The notes under the pieces: generated by a model
The model's input: the letters and a program-made list of their open reading frames with translations, nothing else
The model's database searches: none
Told to the model about the DNA's origin: nothing
Part shown: in pieces, positions 24,305 to 37,988 of the stretch
How positions within the stretch are numbered: position 1 is the first letter of the stretch
How the letters are laid out: each line of letters opens with the position of its first letter
Assembly: GCA_025403435.1 (NCBI GenBank)
Contig: CM046349.1
Coordinates: 25,419,854 to 25,483,853, forward strand
Direction of reading: 5' to 3'
From: Artocarpus heterophyllus
Lineage: Eukaryota > Streptophyta > Magnoliopsida > Rosales > Moraceae
Length of the DNA stretch: 64,000 nucleotides
Position numbers and translations under genes: made by a program

Positions 24305-26500
24305 GGCTTTGAAGGTTTGTGGTGAATTAGCAAAAGGGTTTAGCTCGAACCTCTACGTTACCTTCGTACAACCTTACCTTTCCATTTTAGAGGAGGATAA
24401 AATGTATACAAGCGGCCTCCTACGGTAGTACACTACTACCCCTCCATAAATGATGATGATTGGGAGGCTTTTGTGAGGTATTGATGTTCCGTCGAATTCC
24501 AACTACTATCATCAAATGCAAGAAAGATAAGAACGAAAAATGAATACTGCTTTATCGTTGGCCGAGTTGAATATAAAGAGCTCGAGCAATCATTGATACA
24601 TTAATATCTTGCTCGTATTACACATATCAATTATTTTATCATTAATATGTTACTAACATATCGTAATACAGTAAGCTAAGATGGGCGTGCCACTAACACG
24701 AGAGGAGTTGTGGGTAAAATCATGTCAAGCTCCTGATGGACAGTTTAAAAATCTAAGAGTAGCAGAAATTGGAGACTTGATTGTAAGTTTATTGAACATG
24801 AACCATTAATTTGTAATTTAATATCTGTTGAAGGATCTTAAGAATAACATGGTTTTTTTGTTGTTTTAAGGATGAATACATGACAAAACAAAGTCAAGGA
24901 AGCTTCCAATCCATCGGTAACGATGACATTTTGACAAGGGCACTAGGGAAACCAGAACATTCAGGATGTGTTCACGGTCAATCGAAGTATGTGAAGCAAT
25001 CTCAATACTTTGACTCTAATCAGGTTTGAAATTGAATTCATAAATGTCGAAGATGCAGATGGAGATTGCAAAACTGCGAGGTCTTGTGACCAAGGTCATT
25101 TCCCAAGGATGTGGCAAGTCGACGGATGATAGCATCTCACAAGGCAATAGCTTAATGGCTAGTTGTAAGCCTCCCGATAATGTAGCAGAAGCTCCACAAG
25201 CTGTAGAAGTCCAATTGTCACCTCATCGTTAAGAGCCCGAACAAGGTCCAGAATGCAGGCTCTTTGTTAAGGATAGAATTAATGGTGGGTGTGCACTTGT
25301 TGCGCTTGGGAAGGCATGGATGGAGAGTCTTTCAACCGACACAGTCCATGGAAGACCATTAGGGGAAGAAAACATGAGCATTAGCATCACTACCATTAGA
25401 GTTAGAATAGCTGAATTGCCTGTTCCAACACTTGAAGCAGCAACTATGGGTGAAGCCACTGGAAGCTTCATTGCATGGCCGAAGTGGTTAGTTGAAGTCG
25501 TCACAATGACAAAGATGAGTTGAGCGCCTAGCTACGTTCCACAAGATCGAAGCAGAAAGAAACGCCAAAAAAAGAAAAGCTCTACAAAAGCAAGACAACC
25601 ATAACCTGAGGTAGAATAAGAACAAGAACAACCACCTGAAAATAAGCCACTGCCTGCATTTAACTTTGCTTAGTACCTCCAGAATTTATGTAGTTGGCTT
25701 TATATGCACATTCTTTCATGTGTCATGGGTTGACGATTCAGTGCCCAATATCAATAAATGTCACTGGCAATGAATTGTCTATCTATATAGGGTATGAAAA
25801 CGTTTACTACTTCATCAACTTTGATCAAATTGAGGCAAACTGTATCCTAGTATACGTCAGGTAATAACTCTATCCTTAATTTGTAAATTTTAAAATATAG
25901 GTAAAGTTGTAAGGTGCTTTCAAATAATTGACTGTATTGCATTTTATTTTAGTTTTTTGGCAGAAAATTATGAACTTTAAGGCTTGGCGTAAAATTTTGG
26001 CTTCATATCTCTAGCGATTGTTTTAAGTGCTGCAAGAGACGTATAAAGTGATCGTAGAAAGCATGCCTCGACACTCCTCCACCTATTAGCTTAAGCACCG
26101 AGGGGCAAATTATTCTTCTTGCCATACAATGTTGGAGAACATTAGATGTTGGGACTTATTTTGCTATAGGAGGACCAAATATATTGGTTTGATCCCCTCG
26201 GACATGCACCACATGATGATTTCGTATCAGTCACGAGATTGTAAGTATTAATGTTCTCTTATAAAATTAACTGTTTTGAGCTTTACATAATTGTATTGTC
26301 TATTAATTAATTTAATCATGACACATTGTTAGGGCACTTAACGATTGAAAGCTTTAAGTGGGAAACGGTGTTATAAATTGACCGAACAAGACACCTTATT
26401 CCAGATGTAAGTATCCAAGACAATAAAGAAACGTAGAATGTGGTTGTTTTATTCTATGTTTCATGCGAGATATAATTACAAGTGGTATACAAGCGCTAGG
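24305..26500 (+). pseudogene. CACTA second gene (TNP1/DUF8039/Ulp1-like), 3' part
   Basis: This continues the gene cut at 11763: KALKVCGELAKGFSSNLYV (24305 on), then GVPLTREELWVKSCQAPDGQ (24680) running to GDLI. A GTAAGT...TTTTAAG intron (24783-24870) joins it to DEYMTKQSQGSFQSIGNDDI. Further on are a coiled-coil-like MSKMQMEIAKLRGLVTKV (25044) and a DUF8039-like segment (CRLFVKDRINGGCALVALG; TVHGRPLG; FIAWPKWLVEV, 25230-25520). Near 26430 a damaged NVVVLFYVS-type piece may be the ECGYYVMRYM motif of Ulp1-like C-termini; that last call is weak. Multiple stops make it non-functional. Confidence 0.65.
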
Positions 26501-26639
26501 AAGAAAAGATTTTGTAAATACCTTGTAATTTCAATATACATCAATTTTTGTATGTAGTTAGGGCCTTGTTGTAATGGATAAGGCACAGGACTGACCATCC
26601 CGTGGGAAATCACAAATTTTGTTGAATTTTTTTTGGCTC

Positions 26640-27042
26640 ATACCAATTTTTCATGATAGTTTTCTAAAAAACCATCATAGAATATATGGTGGTGGACATT
26701 TATTCCATGACGGTTTTGCAAAAACTGTCATGGAATAAGAAGTTTCCACAACGGTTTTGCAAAAAACCATCATGGAATTATAAGTTTCTACGACGGTTTT
26801 TTAGGAAACCATCGTGGAAACTTAGTCTTCCATGACAGTTTTTTGTCTCACAAACCGTCGAGGAAGATGTGCTCCTACACCCTAATTTTCACGCCTATTC
26901 TGAGGTTCCACAACAATAAAAAAACTATCGTAAAAACTCAATTTTGTACCACAACTGAGGTTTTTATGACGGTTTTTTTAACTGTCATAAAATTTTCCAC
27001 GACGGTTTTAAATCGCTGTCAAATATCCAGTCTGTAGTAGTG
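26640..27042. repeat. CACTA right subterminal repeats and terminal inverted end
   Basis: Six or more palindromic units such as CATGACGGTTTTGCAAAAACTG and ACGACGGTTTTTTAGGAAACC run up to the terminal GTAGTAGTG (27034-27042), which is CACTACTAC on the minus strand. This marks the true right end of the transposon. The following ATA is the candidate 3-bp target site. Confidence 0.85.
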
Positions 27043-28560
27043 ATATATAGTCAAAATAAGCTATTATAGGCCAAGAGGTAAATGAGAAATGAAACCCACA
27101 GTTCCTTATATGGGGTAATTAAGAGAAGGCATTCTCAATATGGGACTCTCAGAAAGTTTAATTTTTTAAGCTTCAATAGACATTGAACACCAATAAATAT
27201 TTTTAGAGGTCATTTTTATCAAAGTCTACAACCTGGTGGCAAAAGGTACTTTTGTTTGTATGAGGTAAAGGGTTTAATTTCGAATGGTATTTAAGCTGTT
27301 TTTTTCTCTATTTTTTTTCAAATAATCCATTATGAATGCTTAAGTTTCCTTCACAATAAATAAATTAACAATAATGCATAGTTGATACATTTAATGGGCT
27401 GCAACATATTTTCAATTTTTATAGTGTTTCAAAAAGCATAAAATGTCAATAAATATTTTCAAAACTAACCATTGACGTTAACAAGCTCATGGCCTAGTGA
27501 TAAATTAAGGCACGGTATCCTCTAGATGTGAGGTTATGAAACTCAAAATATGCAAAATTATACATTTTTCCAAGTGAAAAGGTGGTCAGTCAAGTTAGTT
27601 TAACCGACCATCCCTACCACCAAAATCGAAACCAAGCCAGTCATATGATGGATGGTTCGGTTTAATGGACCAATGGTCTTGGTTCTACAGTGGTTCCAAT
27701 TTCATTTATTTTCTTTAAGCAGTTTCTTGATTAACATTAATCTTTTTTATTTTTATTTTTTTAATAACAATCCCACTAGCAACTGTTGGTTTACCTAAAA
27801 AATATTCAATAAAATCAAGAAAACACAATGAAAAAGGGTTTCAAAACTTTTATCAAATTTCAAGATCCTTCTCATGATGCTATATGCGATAATTGAATAA
27901 AACACAAACTTATGGGTTTGGCAATAGTTTTGGATGATCAAGTATTCCAAAACCTTCAGAGCTTCCTTGTTATTCTTCTCTTTCTAAGTCAACTAGTTTG
28001 TAGCATCACTAAGTTTTTTTGGAAAATCTCAACAATATCTTCTTCTAACTTTTCTCAGTAAAAGTTCTCTAAAGCTTTAAAGGCGAAAGCAATAAGAACA
28101 CTAGATGGAGGCCAAAGACAGTCTGCAGAAAATAGAGTCTCTGAGGTCTATTTATAGATGCATTGATGCTACGTGGTTGAAACAAAATCCCCATTTTCTG
28201 TTTGAGGAAATCACGGCCACCACTAAAGTGGTTAGGTGTGATTTATCATCTCTCCAATAGAGAATGACACGTGTCCTAGCTACCTCCAACAATATGATTT
28301 GTATCCATCCAGCATCTGTACAAATCTGATTTTAGTTTAAATTGAGATATTATTTATTTCAACTTTTAAAATAATTATGTTTCATGATTTTCTTAATTGT
28401 TTGTTATATCTAAAAACTAAATAATCATTGTGTAGTATCCGTTTCAATTTTTGAAAAAAAAAATATTTACACTTTGATAACAACCATATCACATGAAAGT
28501 CATGTGTTATAATTGAATCAACAAACCATGAAAACATGTCATGTGCACTACTAGAGTACA
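27043..28560. other. Unassigned AT-rich DNA with possible LTR remnant
   Basis: No coding homology was recognised. From 28340 back to 27784 the minus strand shows a CTATAAATAG TATA box (about 28143-28152), a leader-like stretch and an end ..CCAACA at 27784. This is compatible with a decayed copia-type LTR, but no target duplication or partner was found. Confidence 0.35.
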
Positions 28561-29179
28561 CAGTTGGCACCACACATAGTGCAGATTATGCACTGTATGA
28601 ATTTCTAATTCAACCCCTACTAATCAGAAATAATCTAAGAAATTTCTACTAAACCATCTGAAAAATTGTTATGGGGTAGCAAAAGGATCCAATTGACATA
28701 TATAATAAGCTCCAAAAATTATTTATAATTTTATTAGCTCATAATTAAATTAATAAAAATTATTTTCCATTCGCAGCACTATCAAAAATTAAAAATGTAC
28801 TCTTAATTATAATCAAAATTACATTGAAACTTGAACATTAAATGTTGACAATAAGGTTGTCGATTGGTATAATCATTTACAATGTAATAATACCCTCTAG
28901 AAAAAATATTCATAAGCTAGGTTTATATGTTTTTCGTGTAACCTTTCTAATATATTTCTTTGTCAATGACTTCCGTTAATTCTCTAATAGATAACCTTTT
29001 CACAAAGAAATCATAAACAAGGATTTTAGATAATGTTTGATATCTCATATCAAACAACAAGATCTCTTCATTCAAGTTTCTTGATTAATACTCACGAGAA
29101 TATTATCTTAACATCCTATCTAGTAGGAGTTGCAGATTCTATATCTATAAAAAATGTTCCCAGCTACCCATAATACTAT

Positions 29180-30687
29180 TGATAGTGCTTAATTTTGCAT
29201 TATTTTTCTATTACTTTTTCTTATGTTTAATTTGTTAGTTTCTCGATTTTCTTATGTTTTTGTGTTTATGGTGTTTTGAGATAATGAAATGAAAAAAAGG
29301 GTGAAAATAAGGACTTAAAAGCATCAATAATTACATTTACACATTTCGTATTTTTTCAGATGCATCAACATGAAGAATGGGTGCCGCGACCTGCAACACA
29401 ATGCAAAATAGGCCAAAATCATAGAGTTGGGTGCCGCAACTTTGCAAATGGGTGCTACAACGCCCAACAAGATGCTGACCAAGAATTAAGCGCTCGCCAT
29501 AGCGCCAAGTAGAGGAATCTTGAGTTTTATGTGGAAAGAAGTGAGCTGTAGCGAGGGTTTTCAAGCTATGACACTAGAGGATAATTTCTAACCCCCAAAT
29601 TTTGGTCCTAATAAGCTCTAAAATTTTCATTTCATCCAACACTGTAAGCCTATAAATACATTACTTTAAAGCACAAGAGACCAAAACTTTTTTTTACCCA
29701 AAATTATCAACAAAAGGAGAGAAAAAGAAGAAAGGACGAAAGACACAAGGATGGCTTCAAAGAGATTGTTTGAATAGAGTCTTGAAGACCATTTTGTTTC
29801 TTCTTTTTCTTCATTCTCTTAAAACTCATAGTGCCATTTGTTCTTATATTTTCATTTTTATTTTTAATTATGCTAAGCTAAGTTTTTTTTTTTAATTGAG
29901 GGTGATTTCAGAACCCTAGATATACATTGTAATTTACTATTTTAAATTATTTCCCAATTTTTAATTGAAACTACTTATGTTCTTCTGCATTCTTTATGTT
30001 TATGATTTTTATTCTATTTTATTTGAGGTGGCCAACCAAGTAAGATACAATAATTATCTATTGTTAGGTTGAAATTCTTGATCCATAATTGTGTTAATAT
30101 TCTAATCATAAGTGGCAATTGCAAGATATAATTATAGGGGGCTTTTTGTAATTGTGATGTGGAGCATAATTTAAGTTAAATGAACCAAGTCTGTGTCTTT
30201 ACTACTTCAATCAACCTACTTTCTTAACTTAATACTTCTATTAAATCAAATCTAGAGAGCTTGTTCTAAGTTGTTTAAGGGAAAAAAACTAAATAAAGAG
30301 CTTGTTTTATTTCACGACAAACTATGGAAGGATAGGGGCAGCAAAACCTGTTGTTATCTATGGCTATTAATTCTATTAGAAAATTGGGGATAATTCTTAT
30401 AGTTGATTTGTAATGTATGTTTAGTGGTGACGAATAATCCTTTAACTAGTTTTATCATTATTGTTTACAGTCTCTTGAATTTTTGTATTGCTATGTTTTC
30501 TTAATCTTTGTTTCCTTTATTTTTAATAGTTTAGTTAATTAAATTCAAAACCCCCTATTTAATTAAAAAATTAATAACTTATTGATTGAGACCGATCCTC
30601 TACGAGAATGACCTTTGCCATCACTAAACTCAATAACAACCACACTTTGGGGAGGTTTAATTTGGTAATCATTTTTGGAACCTATCA
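29180..30687 (+). repeat. Solo LTR inserted in copia LTR
   Basis: The segment runs TGATAGTGC...GGAACCTATCA and is flanked by ACTAT at 29175-29179 and 30688-30692. A CTATAAATAC TATA box near 29650 sets the plus orientation. There is no internal domain, so it is a 1508-bp solo LTR. No gene was seen. Confidence 0.85.
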
Positions 30688-31275
30688 ACTATGTCTCCAA
30701 TATACCAAGTTTTTGATCATGAATATATAGATCTCGCCCGTTGGCAATCAAAAAAATAATAAATAGATGTGAGTTCACTAATTACTTTAGGATTATTGTA
30801 TGATTCATAAAATGATCAATAATGATATATTCTAATTTCTTGTTATAAAATTACACAAGAAAATAAATTCTATCTTGGTTTAGGTTTAATGAGTTTTAAA
30901 CACACTAATGTCTCTATTCAGCAATCATGACATTACTATAATCTGGATAAGGTTATTCCACCAAGTTGGAAATAGGCGTCATCACAATCTTAAGTGAGAT
31001 AAAGCATCAAGTTTGATCTAGTAATTGTCAACCAAAATTTATATTAAATATGCATAATCATATCTACTATATAATGAACACTGCATATACACGATTATGG
31101 ACTTTTATAAGTATTAGAACTTTTATGATACTTGTATACACACATATACATACATATACATCAAGATATACATATAGGAGAATAAGCGGAATATTATTTA
31201 TCAAATATGTAATACTTTAGATCTCATAATGTCTTGATAAAATTTTCAGTGTACTATGAAAGCAATAATTGCAAT

Positions 31276-31289
31276 AATCTCCCACATGC
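31276..31289 (-). promoter_or_regulatory. Copia polypurine tract (degenerate element)
   Basis: The minus strand reads GCATGTGGGAGATT, the usual 'AAGTGGGAGAT' type tract before a plant copia 3' LTR. Confidence 0.6.
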
Positions 31290-31299
31290 ATTATAACAT

Positions 31300-34200
31300 A
31301 TACGACATCTCTGAATTCCAATTCCTTCAAGATGACCCTTAAAATTTTTAATCGTAAAATTTTTAGTAAATGGGTCAACCAAGTTATTCTTCGAACCGAT
31401 CTTTTAAATTATCTTATCTCCCTACTATATTATCTCTCTAATGAGATGGTACATTCTCTCTATATGTTTTTATCTTTAATGCTTTCTTGGATCTTTTGCA
31501 TTCCCAACCAAAGCACTGTAATCACAATGTAGCATCATTGCTCTCAAGGTTAGAGACAAGTTCTAAATCACTCAAGAACTTATGGAGCTAAATATCCTCT
31601 ATTGTAGTTTCTGAAGCTGTAATATATTTGACTTCCATGGTAGAGTCAGCAATACAAAATTACTTAATACTCCTTCATACAACAACTCTACCATACAAGG
31701 TAAACACTAAGTTTGAAGTTGACTTCCTCGAATCCACTTTAGATTAAAAATTTGAATCTATATAATTGACAAGAGTAAAATTTGACCCAAAGTACACAAG
31801 CATATTATGTCTTGTTCTCCGAAGATATTGAAGAATATGCTTCACTGACTCTTAGTGCTTTTCTCCAAGATTTGACTATTATCGGCTAATAATTTCAATT
31901 GCATAATACATATATCATGTCTTATACATAGCATAGCATACATAAGACTTCCAACTAATAATGCATGTGGAATCTCTTCATGCTTCCAACTCCCTCAGGA
32001 GTTTTCGAAGATATCTCCTTAGAAAGTGTTATTCCATGTCTTATGGGCTGAATGCCCTTTTGGAATCTTTTCTAGAATACTTCTTAAGTATTTTATCTAT
32101 ATACAAGGCTTGGGATAACACTAACAACTTATTTTTTCTATCTCTTAGGAGCCAAATATGTAGAACATAGCTAGCTTCTTCCAAGTTTTTCATCTGGAAT
32201 TGTTTTACAAACTATTCCTTGATCGCCATTGATGATTCTACATCATTATTATTAGTAGAGTATCATCAACATTAAGAACTAAAAAGACCACTTTCTTGTC
32301 TTTTATTTTCTTATAGATGCATGATTCATCTATTGTTTAATTAAAGCCATAAGACTTGATCGCTTGATCAAATCTAATGTTCTAGTCAATAAATGGATCT
32401 ATGTAATTTGCAAACTCTTTGCTCTTGTTCTTTCATGACAAACCTTGCTAACTATACCATGTAAATGGTCTCTTCAAGATGGACATTCAAAAATGCTATC
32501 TTGATATCTATTTACCAAATCTTATAATCGAAATATACAATAATGGATGAGAGTTCAAATGGAGTTAAGCATGGCTACCAGAGAGAAGGTTTTCTTATAA
32601 TCGATCCCTTCTTTTTAGGCGTAATCCTTGGCTATAAGCGATGCTTTGAAAATTTCTACTTTATTGTCTTTCTTATCCATTACTTTCTTTCTTTTATAAA
32701 TCCACTTGCACACAATGGGCTTAATCCTTTCAATTGCATCAACAAGTTCCCAGATTTTTTTGGAGTACATAGAATTTATTTTTTGGTTTGTCGCATCTTG
32801 TCATAATTTAGAATCAACATCCATCATAGCTTGACTATAGAAAATGGGATCATCGACATTATCATCAGAGACTGCTACATTAGCTTTTCTATTTCTAATG
32901 TATTGATCCAATTATCTAACAACCCTCCCACTACGACGTAGCATCCTTGGTTGTTGATCTAAAGCTATGGTTTCATTTTCATTCACTGGTTTTATAGGAA
33001 TAATCATATCATTCTCATGACTCTATGGAACAATCTTATCTCCTACTAATTCTTCTAGGACAACTTTAGTTTGAGGTCTGTGGTCCTTCATATATTTTCT
33101 TCAAGAAACATTATATTTGTCAAAACAAACACTTTGTTATCTTAAGTATTTAGAAGATAATTTAGTATGCGATTCCAACTTATCCACCTTTGGTTTTTTA
33201 ACATGAGTAATACACCCCCACATGCGTAAGTGGCATAGACTAGGTTTATACCCAAACCACAATTTAGGTGGTGTCTTAAATACAAATTTAGAAGGAACTA
33301 AGGTAAGCGGATAAACTCTCATTTGTAGAGCAATCCCTAAAAGGATTTTGGAAGTGATGAATAGCGCAACATAGATCTCATCATGCCATTTCTTTTTTCT
33401 GTAACACCATATTGCTATGGCATCCCTGTAGCAATGAGTTGTGATAAAATCCCAGTGTTTTTAAGATGACTCTTAAATTCCTCATCCAGGTATTTTTACC
33501 ATGATACAATCAAAGTGTCTTGATTTGTTTACACAATTGTTTTTCAACTTCTGCTCGAACTTCTCTAACATTTTCAAAGGTTTCTAATTTATGGTACATC
33601 AGGTCAGCATATCCATGTCTAGAGTAATCATCAATAAATGCAATGCAATACTAACATCCTCCACGTGCATGTATGTTTGTTAGACCATAAACGTTTAAGT
33701 GTACTAGCTTGAAAAGATCTTTGGCCATATCTCCTTTCACTAAGAAAGAATTGTTGATCATTTTACCTTTTAGACAAGACTTATAGGTTGGTATATCTTG
33801 AACCCTTAACTCCTAAAGAGGTCCATCCTTAACAAACCTTTCTACCTTGTTTAGGTCAATATGACCTAATCTGAGGTGCCATAAATATGTGTCACATTGT
33901 AATTTTTGTATTTTAGGACAATTCATCTTATTGCACTATTTCAATATTATCCACTGAATGGAAATATGGAGTTATAAATTGCCATGGTACCACCAGAACA
34001 TATCAAAATATTATCCTTCAAATAGAAACATTTTCATTAAAAGAAATAAATATGAATTTTGATCAAAGTAAAAAATTGAAATCAAATTCCTGTTTAAACT
34101 AGGTACATGGTAGCAAATATTTAAAACTAAATATTTATTGTTCCTATAACAGAGTTTGACGACTCCCACTACAATAGCTAAAACTGACTTTTCTGTGCCT

Positions 34201-34472
34201 ACTGTGAGCGTGAACTCTCCTTCATATAGCTTCCTTGTTTCCTAAATCTACAAGGAAGTACAAACATGATTAGTAGCTCAAGAATCTACTATCCAGGTAT
34301 AAGTAGACTTTTCTACTAAACTTGTTTAAAAGAAAAGTATCATACCTTCTTTGTTCTTTAGTGTAGTGAGAAACTCTTTGCAGTTCCTCTTTTAGTTATC
34401 GTCTTTCTAACAATGGAAACATCTTCCCACGCTTTCTGGGTTTGCTCTCTTCTTGGCAATCTTATTCTTCTA
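31300..34472 (-). pseudogene. Degenerate copia gag-pol
   Basis: Only fragments remain legible. The clearest is the integrase C-terminal piece at 33137-33322, with the typical PSLCHLRMWGCITHV sequence. Upstream, about 34220-34320, is a WILDS-type protease trace, and about 34380-34470 a lysine-rich zinc-finger region. RT-like traces around 32200-32700 are full of stops. It is older and more decayed than the copia at 45-58 kb. Confidence 0.6.
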
Positions 34473-36378
34473 TGTTAGACATGTATAGCCTAAGGAGTAA
34501 AATGTTGTAATATATTTTTGGGGACATTTTATTAATGAAGAATTTATTTATTGTTCATATACCAAATGTTGTCCTTTTTACGTTCATATTTGTTGAATGT
34601 ATGTTAAGCAAATAAAAGTCTGAGACTGTTAGTCAAAGCCTTTAAGAATCAGGCATATGATGGACATATTATGCGGAAGACATGGTTCTAAAGGTGATGG
34701 TCTAAATCATAAGATCTGCAATCGAGGGAATAAAGTTGGTGCTTTATTCATGCTAAGATTGTTATGTTGTCAACATTCCTGAAGGGAGAGGGCTTGTCTT
34801 GGCCATCAAAGTTGGAATCCATGAGAAGAAACATTGGTACATTGTCATAGGTAACGATGTATTGGATCAGGACATAAAGTGGAATTGATTTAGATTAATA
34901 ATCTATTTGTGCAAATCAATTCGCTTTAGACAATCATGTGTGTTGTATCTTAATCCTGAAATGACTAATGAGCCCGTTATCTTGTCTTATGTCTTTTGAT
35001 GTACCAAAGGGTGATACCTTGACTTTGTGATGGTACACATACTGGTATATTAGTAACATGACTCTTGATAACATAGACCTGTTATTCATAGATATGGAAT
35101 CCATAGCTCCATTGGTGGAGTCAATAATATTCTCTTATATACGTTATCTTGTAATTGAAAAACTGGAGCACTTAACCTTTTGAATGTAGAGGTGTAACCA
35201 ATAAGGTATACTATCTTTAGGTAGTAAGTTTTCCAATAGTGAGATAACGAAAGTAAGATAAAAATAATTGGGAAAGTAAGATGGAATTCATCCTTTAGCC
35301 GATTATGAATATCTCATAGGGACACGACACCTAGCTAATTTGGAGCTTCCTAATTTTATATAGTTCGAGAGTACAGCTCCAAGCTTTCAGTGGAGTAGCG
35401 TTAGAGTTGATAATTATAAAATGTGTATTTGGGATATTATATTTTTCAGAGGTTGAACTATATAGGTCCATCAGGTCCCCTTTGCTAGCTAATAATAAAT
35501 CCTATAACGATACGACATGCTTTTCCAATTAATTAATGACTAATGTTAAATTATTAGATTGGCTAAAATTTGATAGGATCAAATAATTCATGTTTGTTTA
35601 TCGGTTGAATTAATTTTGTAAATTAATTCAAGATAAACTTGTTGAATTATCAAAAATATTTTATTTTTATGAGATTATCTAGATATGATTATCTTGATTA
35701 GATAACTTCTATATTGGGTTATTGAATTAAAATTGACGCTCTGTCCAAAGAATCTCATATGAAAAATAAAAGATTCTTAGGGATTAGATATCGCAAGTTT
35801 GGCAGGCCGATCAGATAGTTTGGCCTGCCGATAGGGTAAGTTCGGTAGGCCAATCATTTAGTTCAGCCTATCGATCTAACGATAATTTGATTAAGCATTT
35901 TTGATACGATTTTATTATAAGTTAATCTAGATTCAAATTTTTGAGGCTTTATCTTATAATGACTAACCCTGGGTCCGACCTCTATAAATAGGGATTGAGT
36001 TTTCTTAGTTATTTAGATCAATTGAGAAGTTAAGAGTGAGTACTCCAGTGTTAGATACTCTGAAACTCCTTGAGAGCTATCGTTCACAATCACAAACCTT
36101 GGCTCTAGGTCTTCTCAATTGGTTGGAAGGAGAGTGATTAGGGAAGAGCTGTAGATGTGTGCCCACACACACTCCAATTGTGGATAGAGAATAATAAATA
36201 AGACAAGTTGGTTGAGGCTATTTTGGAAGGTTCTTCTCTTAATTGATTGCAGGAGCTGTTTGGCATACAAAAGTTAGTAAGATCGTATTAATTTATATAT
36301 AGTATGTTAAACTTGTGTTTTAAAAAATACTCTGATTTAAAAATTTTAAAATTCTACTGTGTATTCATTTTTCTAACA
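34473..36378 (+). repeat. Copia LTR A
   Basis: The LTR runs TGTTAGACATG...TTTCTAACA (1906 bp) and is directly followed by a tRNA-iMet PBS. It aligns along its length with LTR B (38230-40204). It carries GCCGA-type palindromes at 35797-35880. Its left junction sits inside the gag remnant of the older copia, with TTCTA as the candidate target duplication. Confidence 0.88.
35797..35880. repeat. GCCGA palindromes in copia LTR A
   Basis: Four variants (GGCAGGCCGA, GGCCTGCCGA, TCGGTAGGCCAA, AGCCTATCGA) occur in 84 bases. It is the same motif as in the gypsy LTRs. Confidence 0.75.
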
Positions 36379-36380
36379 AT

Positions 36381-36393
36381 TGGTATCAGAGCC
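36381..36393 (+). promoter_or_regulatory. Copia PBS (tRNA-iMet) after LTR A
   Basis: TGGTATCAGAGCC starts two bases after the LTR end. Confidence 0.9.
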
Positions 36394-37988
36394 ATGGTTT
36401 TTATGAAATTTACAAGTTTGTGACCATGTTATTATATAAATTATATGATCTTAATCTCTTCTATGCTTGAATTTAATTTTTTAGAGAGTTGACATTCTAA
36501 GATTTCTATATATTTATATGTTGTCATGAGATTATATGATGAATATTTATTAATTACTTATGGTTGATTAAATTATTATTTAATTATTTATTAATTAATT
36601 AATGCCGGTTATGGTTTCTTAGAGGCTGTAATGTGTATCTAGATTTTTCATATAATTAGATGGCGGTCAATCATCACCATCTAGGAATTATTATTTAATT
36701 TTAAATTTGTAAAAAATTTTGCAATTAAATAATCATTCAAAGTAAAGACAGATCTAGAAAATTGATGATCGCGGTTCCACTATTTTGTCTTGAGTCTCTA
36801 AATTTTTATGTTTTTGAATTATTGAAAATAAGATTGAAAAACTACATAAAAACCTTTTTTTCTAGAAAAAGTGAATTCAACTTGGTCGGCAGGCTGAACC
36901 CTCAGGTTCAGCAGTCTGATTGTCACAATTCGACAGGCCATCCATAGGGCAGGGTTTAGCTAGCTCTGGCGGCAGGCTGAGCAAGTTCAACAAGCCAACA
37001 GGTTATGACCAGTAGGCCGATGACACAGACCGGTAGGCCAGCAAAAAGCTGTGGGTTTTTCAAAAAGGTGCATTTTTTAGTGTATTTTTTATTTTATTTT
37101 TGAGATAATTTTGACAAACATGGAATTTTGTGATGACCATGTAGGATTGAAGACTTGAAGATGGATACCACATGCAGACAGATACAACTTGAAGATATAA
37201 GGATGAAGAATCGATAATATGTTTCATTTGATCTCTTGTAATCTTTAATCTCTTTTCTCTAGTATGAACCATAATATTACGGGTTGTTTATTATTATTTT
37301 GCTTGTGGCTTTACATGATTGCTTTGCTTGTCTGCATTATAATATGATTTGCCATATAAGTTGATAACATATCATATAGAATAGGGAGTGCCACTTATTA
37401 AAAATTGTTCATGCATGTTTTTAAAATATAACCTTGGTCTTTCAAAAGATTGAGTGGGAGAAAGTTTTTGAAGAGAGGACCTATGGCCTCCATAGTTGGT
37501 CCATAGGTAGCACATGGTGGTCTCAACCCCTAAGAAGGGATTTCATCATGTACCAGGTTGGATCTCTAAAAGGATAATTTATTTTAGCATGATCTATTAT
37601 TGTATACCCCTGGTGGTAATTATAGATAAAGGATAAAACAGTTGAAGCGATGGTTATACACTCAAGTTAATTTTATTATTAACCTCCCCTAAGAGCTCTG
37701 TCAAATAAAATTAATGGCCAAAGAAAATGATTATTAATATATGCTGGATTAAATGGGTCGTGGATGGCATATATTAATTGGAGGGGATCCGTATTCCTGA
37801 TTGAATTTGGCAAGTCTCCCCCAGGCCGCTTATTGAATTCTGAGTTACGAATTATCATTGTAAGGATGTGATTTTTTCAAGGTTTTAACACATAAACACA
37901 ATTGTACACTTACTTGATTGTGTTATCTTACTAAACTGTTATGGAATGTTTGCTTATATTTGGTATATGATCTTTATTGTAGATTAAA
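36394..37988 (+). other. Copia leader with GCCGA palindromes
   Basis: This is the untranslated leader between PBS and gag. Palindrome variants cluster at 36885-37045 (GGTCGGCAGGCTGAA, ACCGGTAGGCCAGC). The part from about 37610 onward is repeated in reverse orientation at 57634-58019 in the second copia, showing the two elements are one family. Confidence 0.7.

Larger units (their letters stand above)
6372..27042 (+). mobile_element. CACTA (En/Spm-type) transposon, split by a gypsy array
   Basis: The right terminus is clear: read on the minus strand it begins CACTACTACAGACTGG at 27042 and is followed inward by many subterminal palindromes of the type CCACGACGGTTTT...AAAACCGTCGTGG. The same palindromes occur at 6372-6540 upstream of a TNP2-type transposase. 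A second gene begins at 11379, is interrupted at 11763 by the gypsy array, and resumes at 24305. Excluding that insert, about 8.1 kb of CACTA DNA remains. The left terminal CACTA is not visible, so the 5' end is eroded or deleted and the left coordinate is approximate. Confidence 0.8.
28561..34472 (-). mobile_element. Highly degenerate Ty1/copia element
   Basis: Minus-strand remnants run in the order expected for copia. Gag zinc-knuckle-like and protease traces are near 34200-34470. Integrase C-terminal sequence (FKTPPKLWFGYKPSLCHLRMWGC) is at 33137-33322. Damaged RT/RNase H is at 31350-32700, and a polypurine-like GCATGTGGGAGATT at 31276-31289. DNA left of the tract should be its 3' LTR, which itself received a solo LTR (29180-30687). 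The left border is not resolved. Copia LTR A is inserted in its gag at 34473. Confidence 0.6.

Noticed and set aside
5411..27042. CACTACTACA at 5411 as the left end of the large CACTA element
   Set aside because: Only the first ten bases match the right terminus, the subterminal repeats differ, and flanking triplets (AAA versus ATA) do not match.
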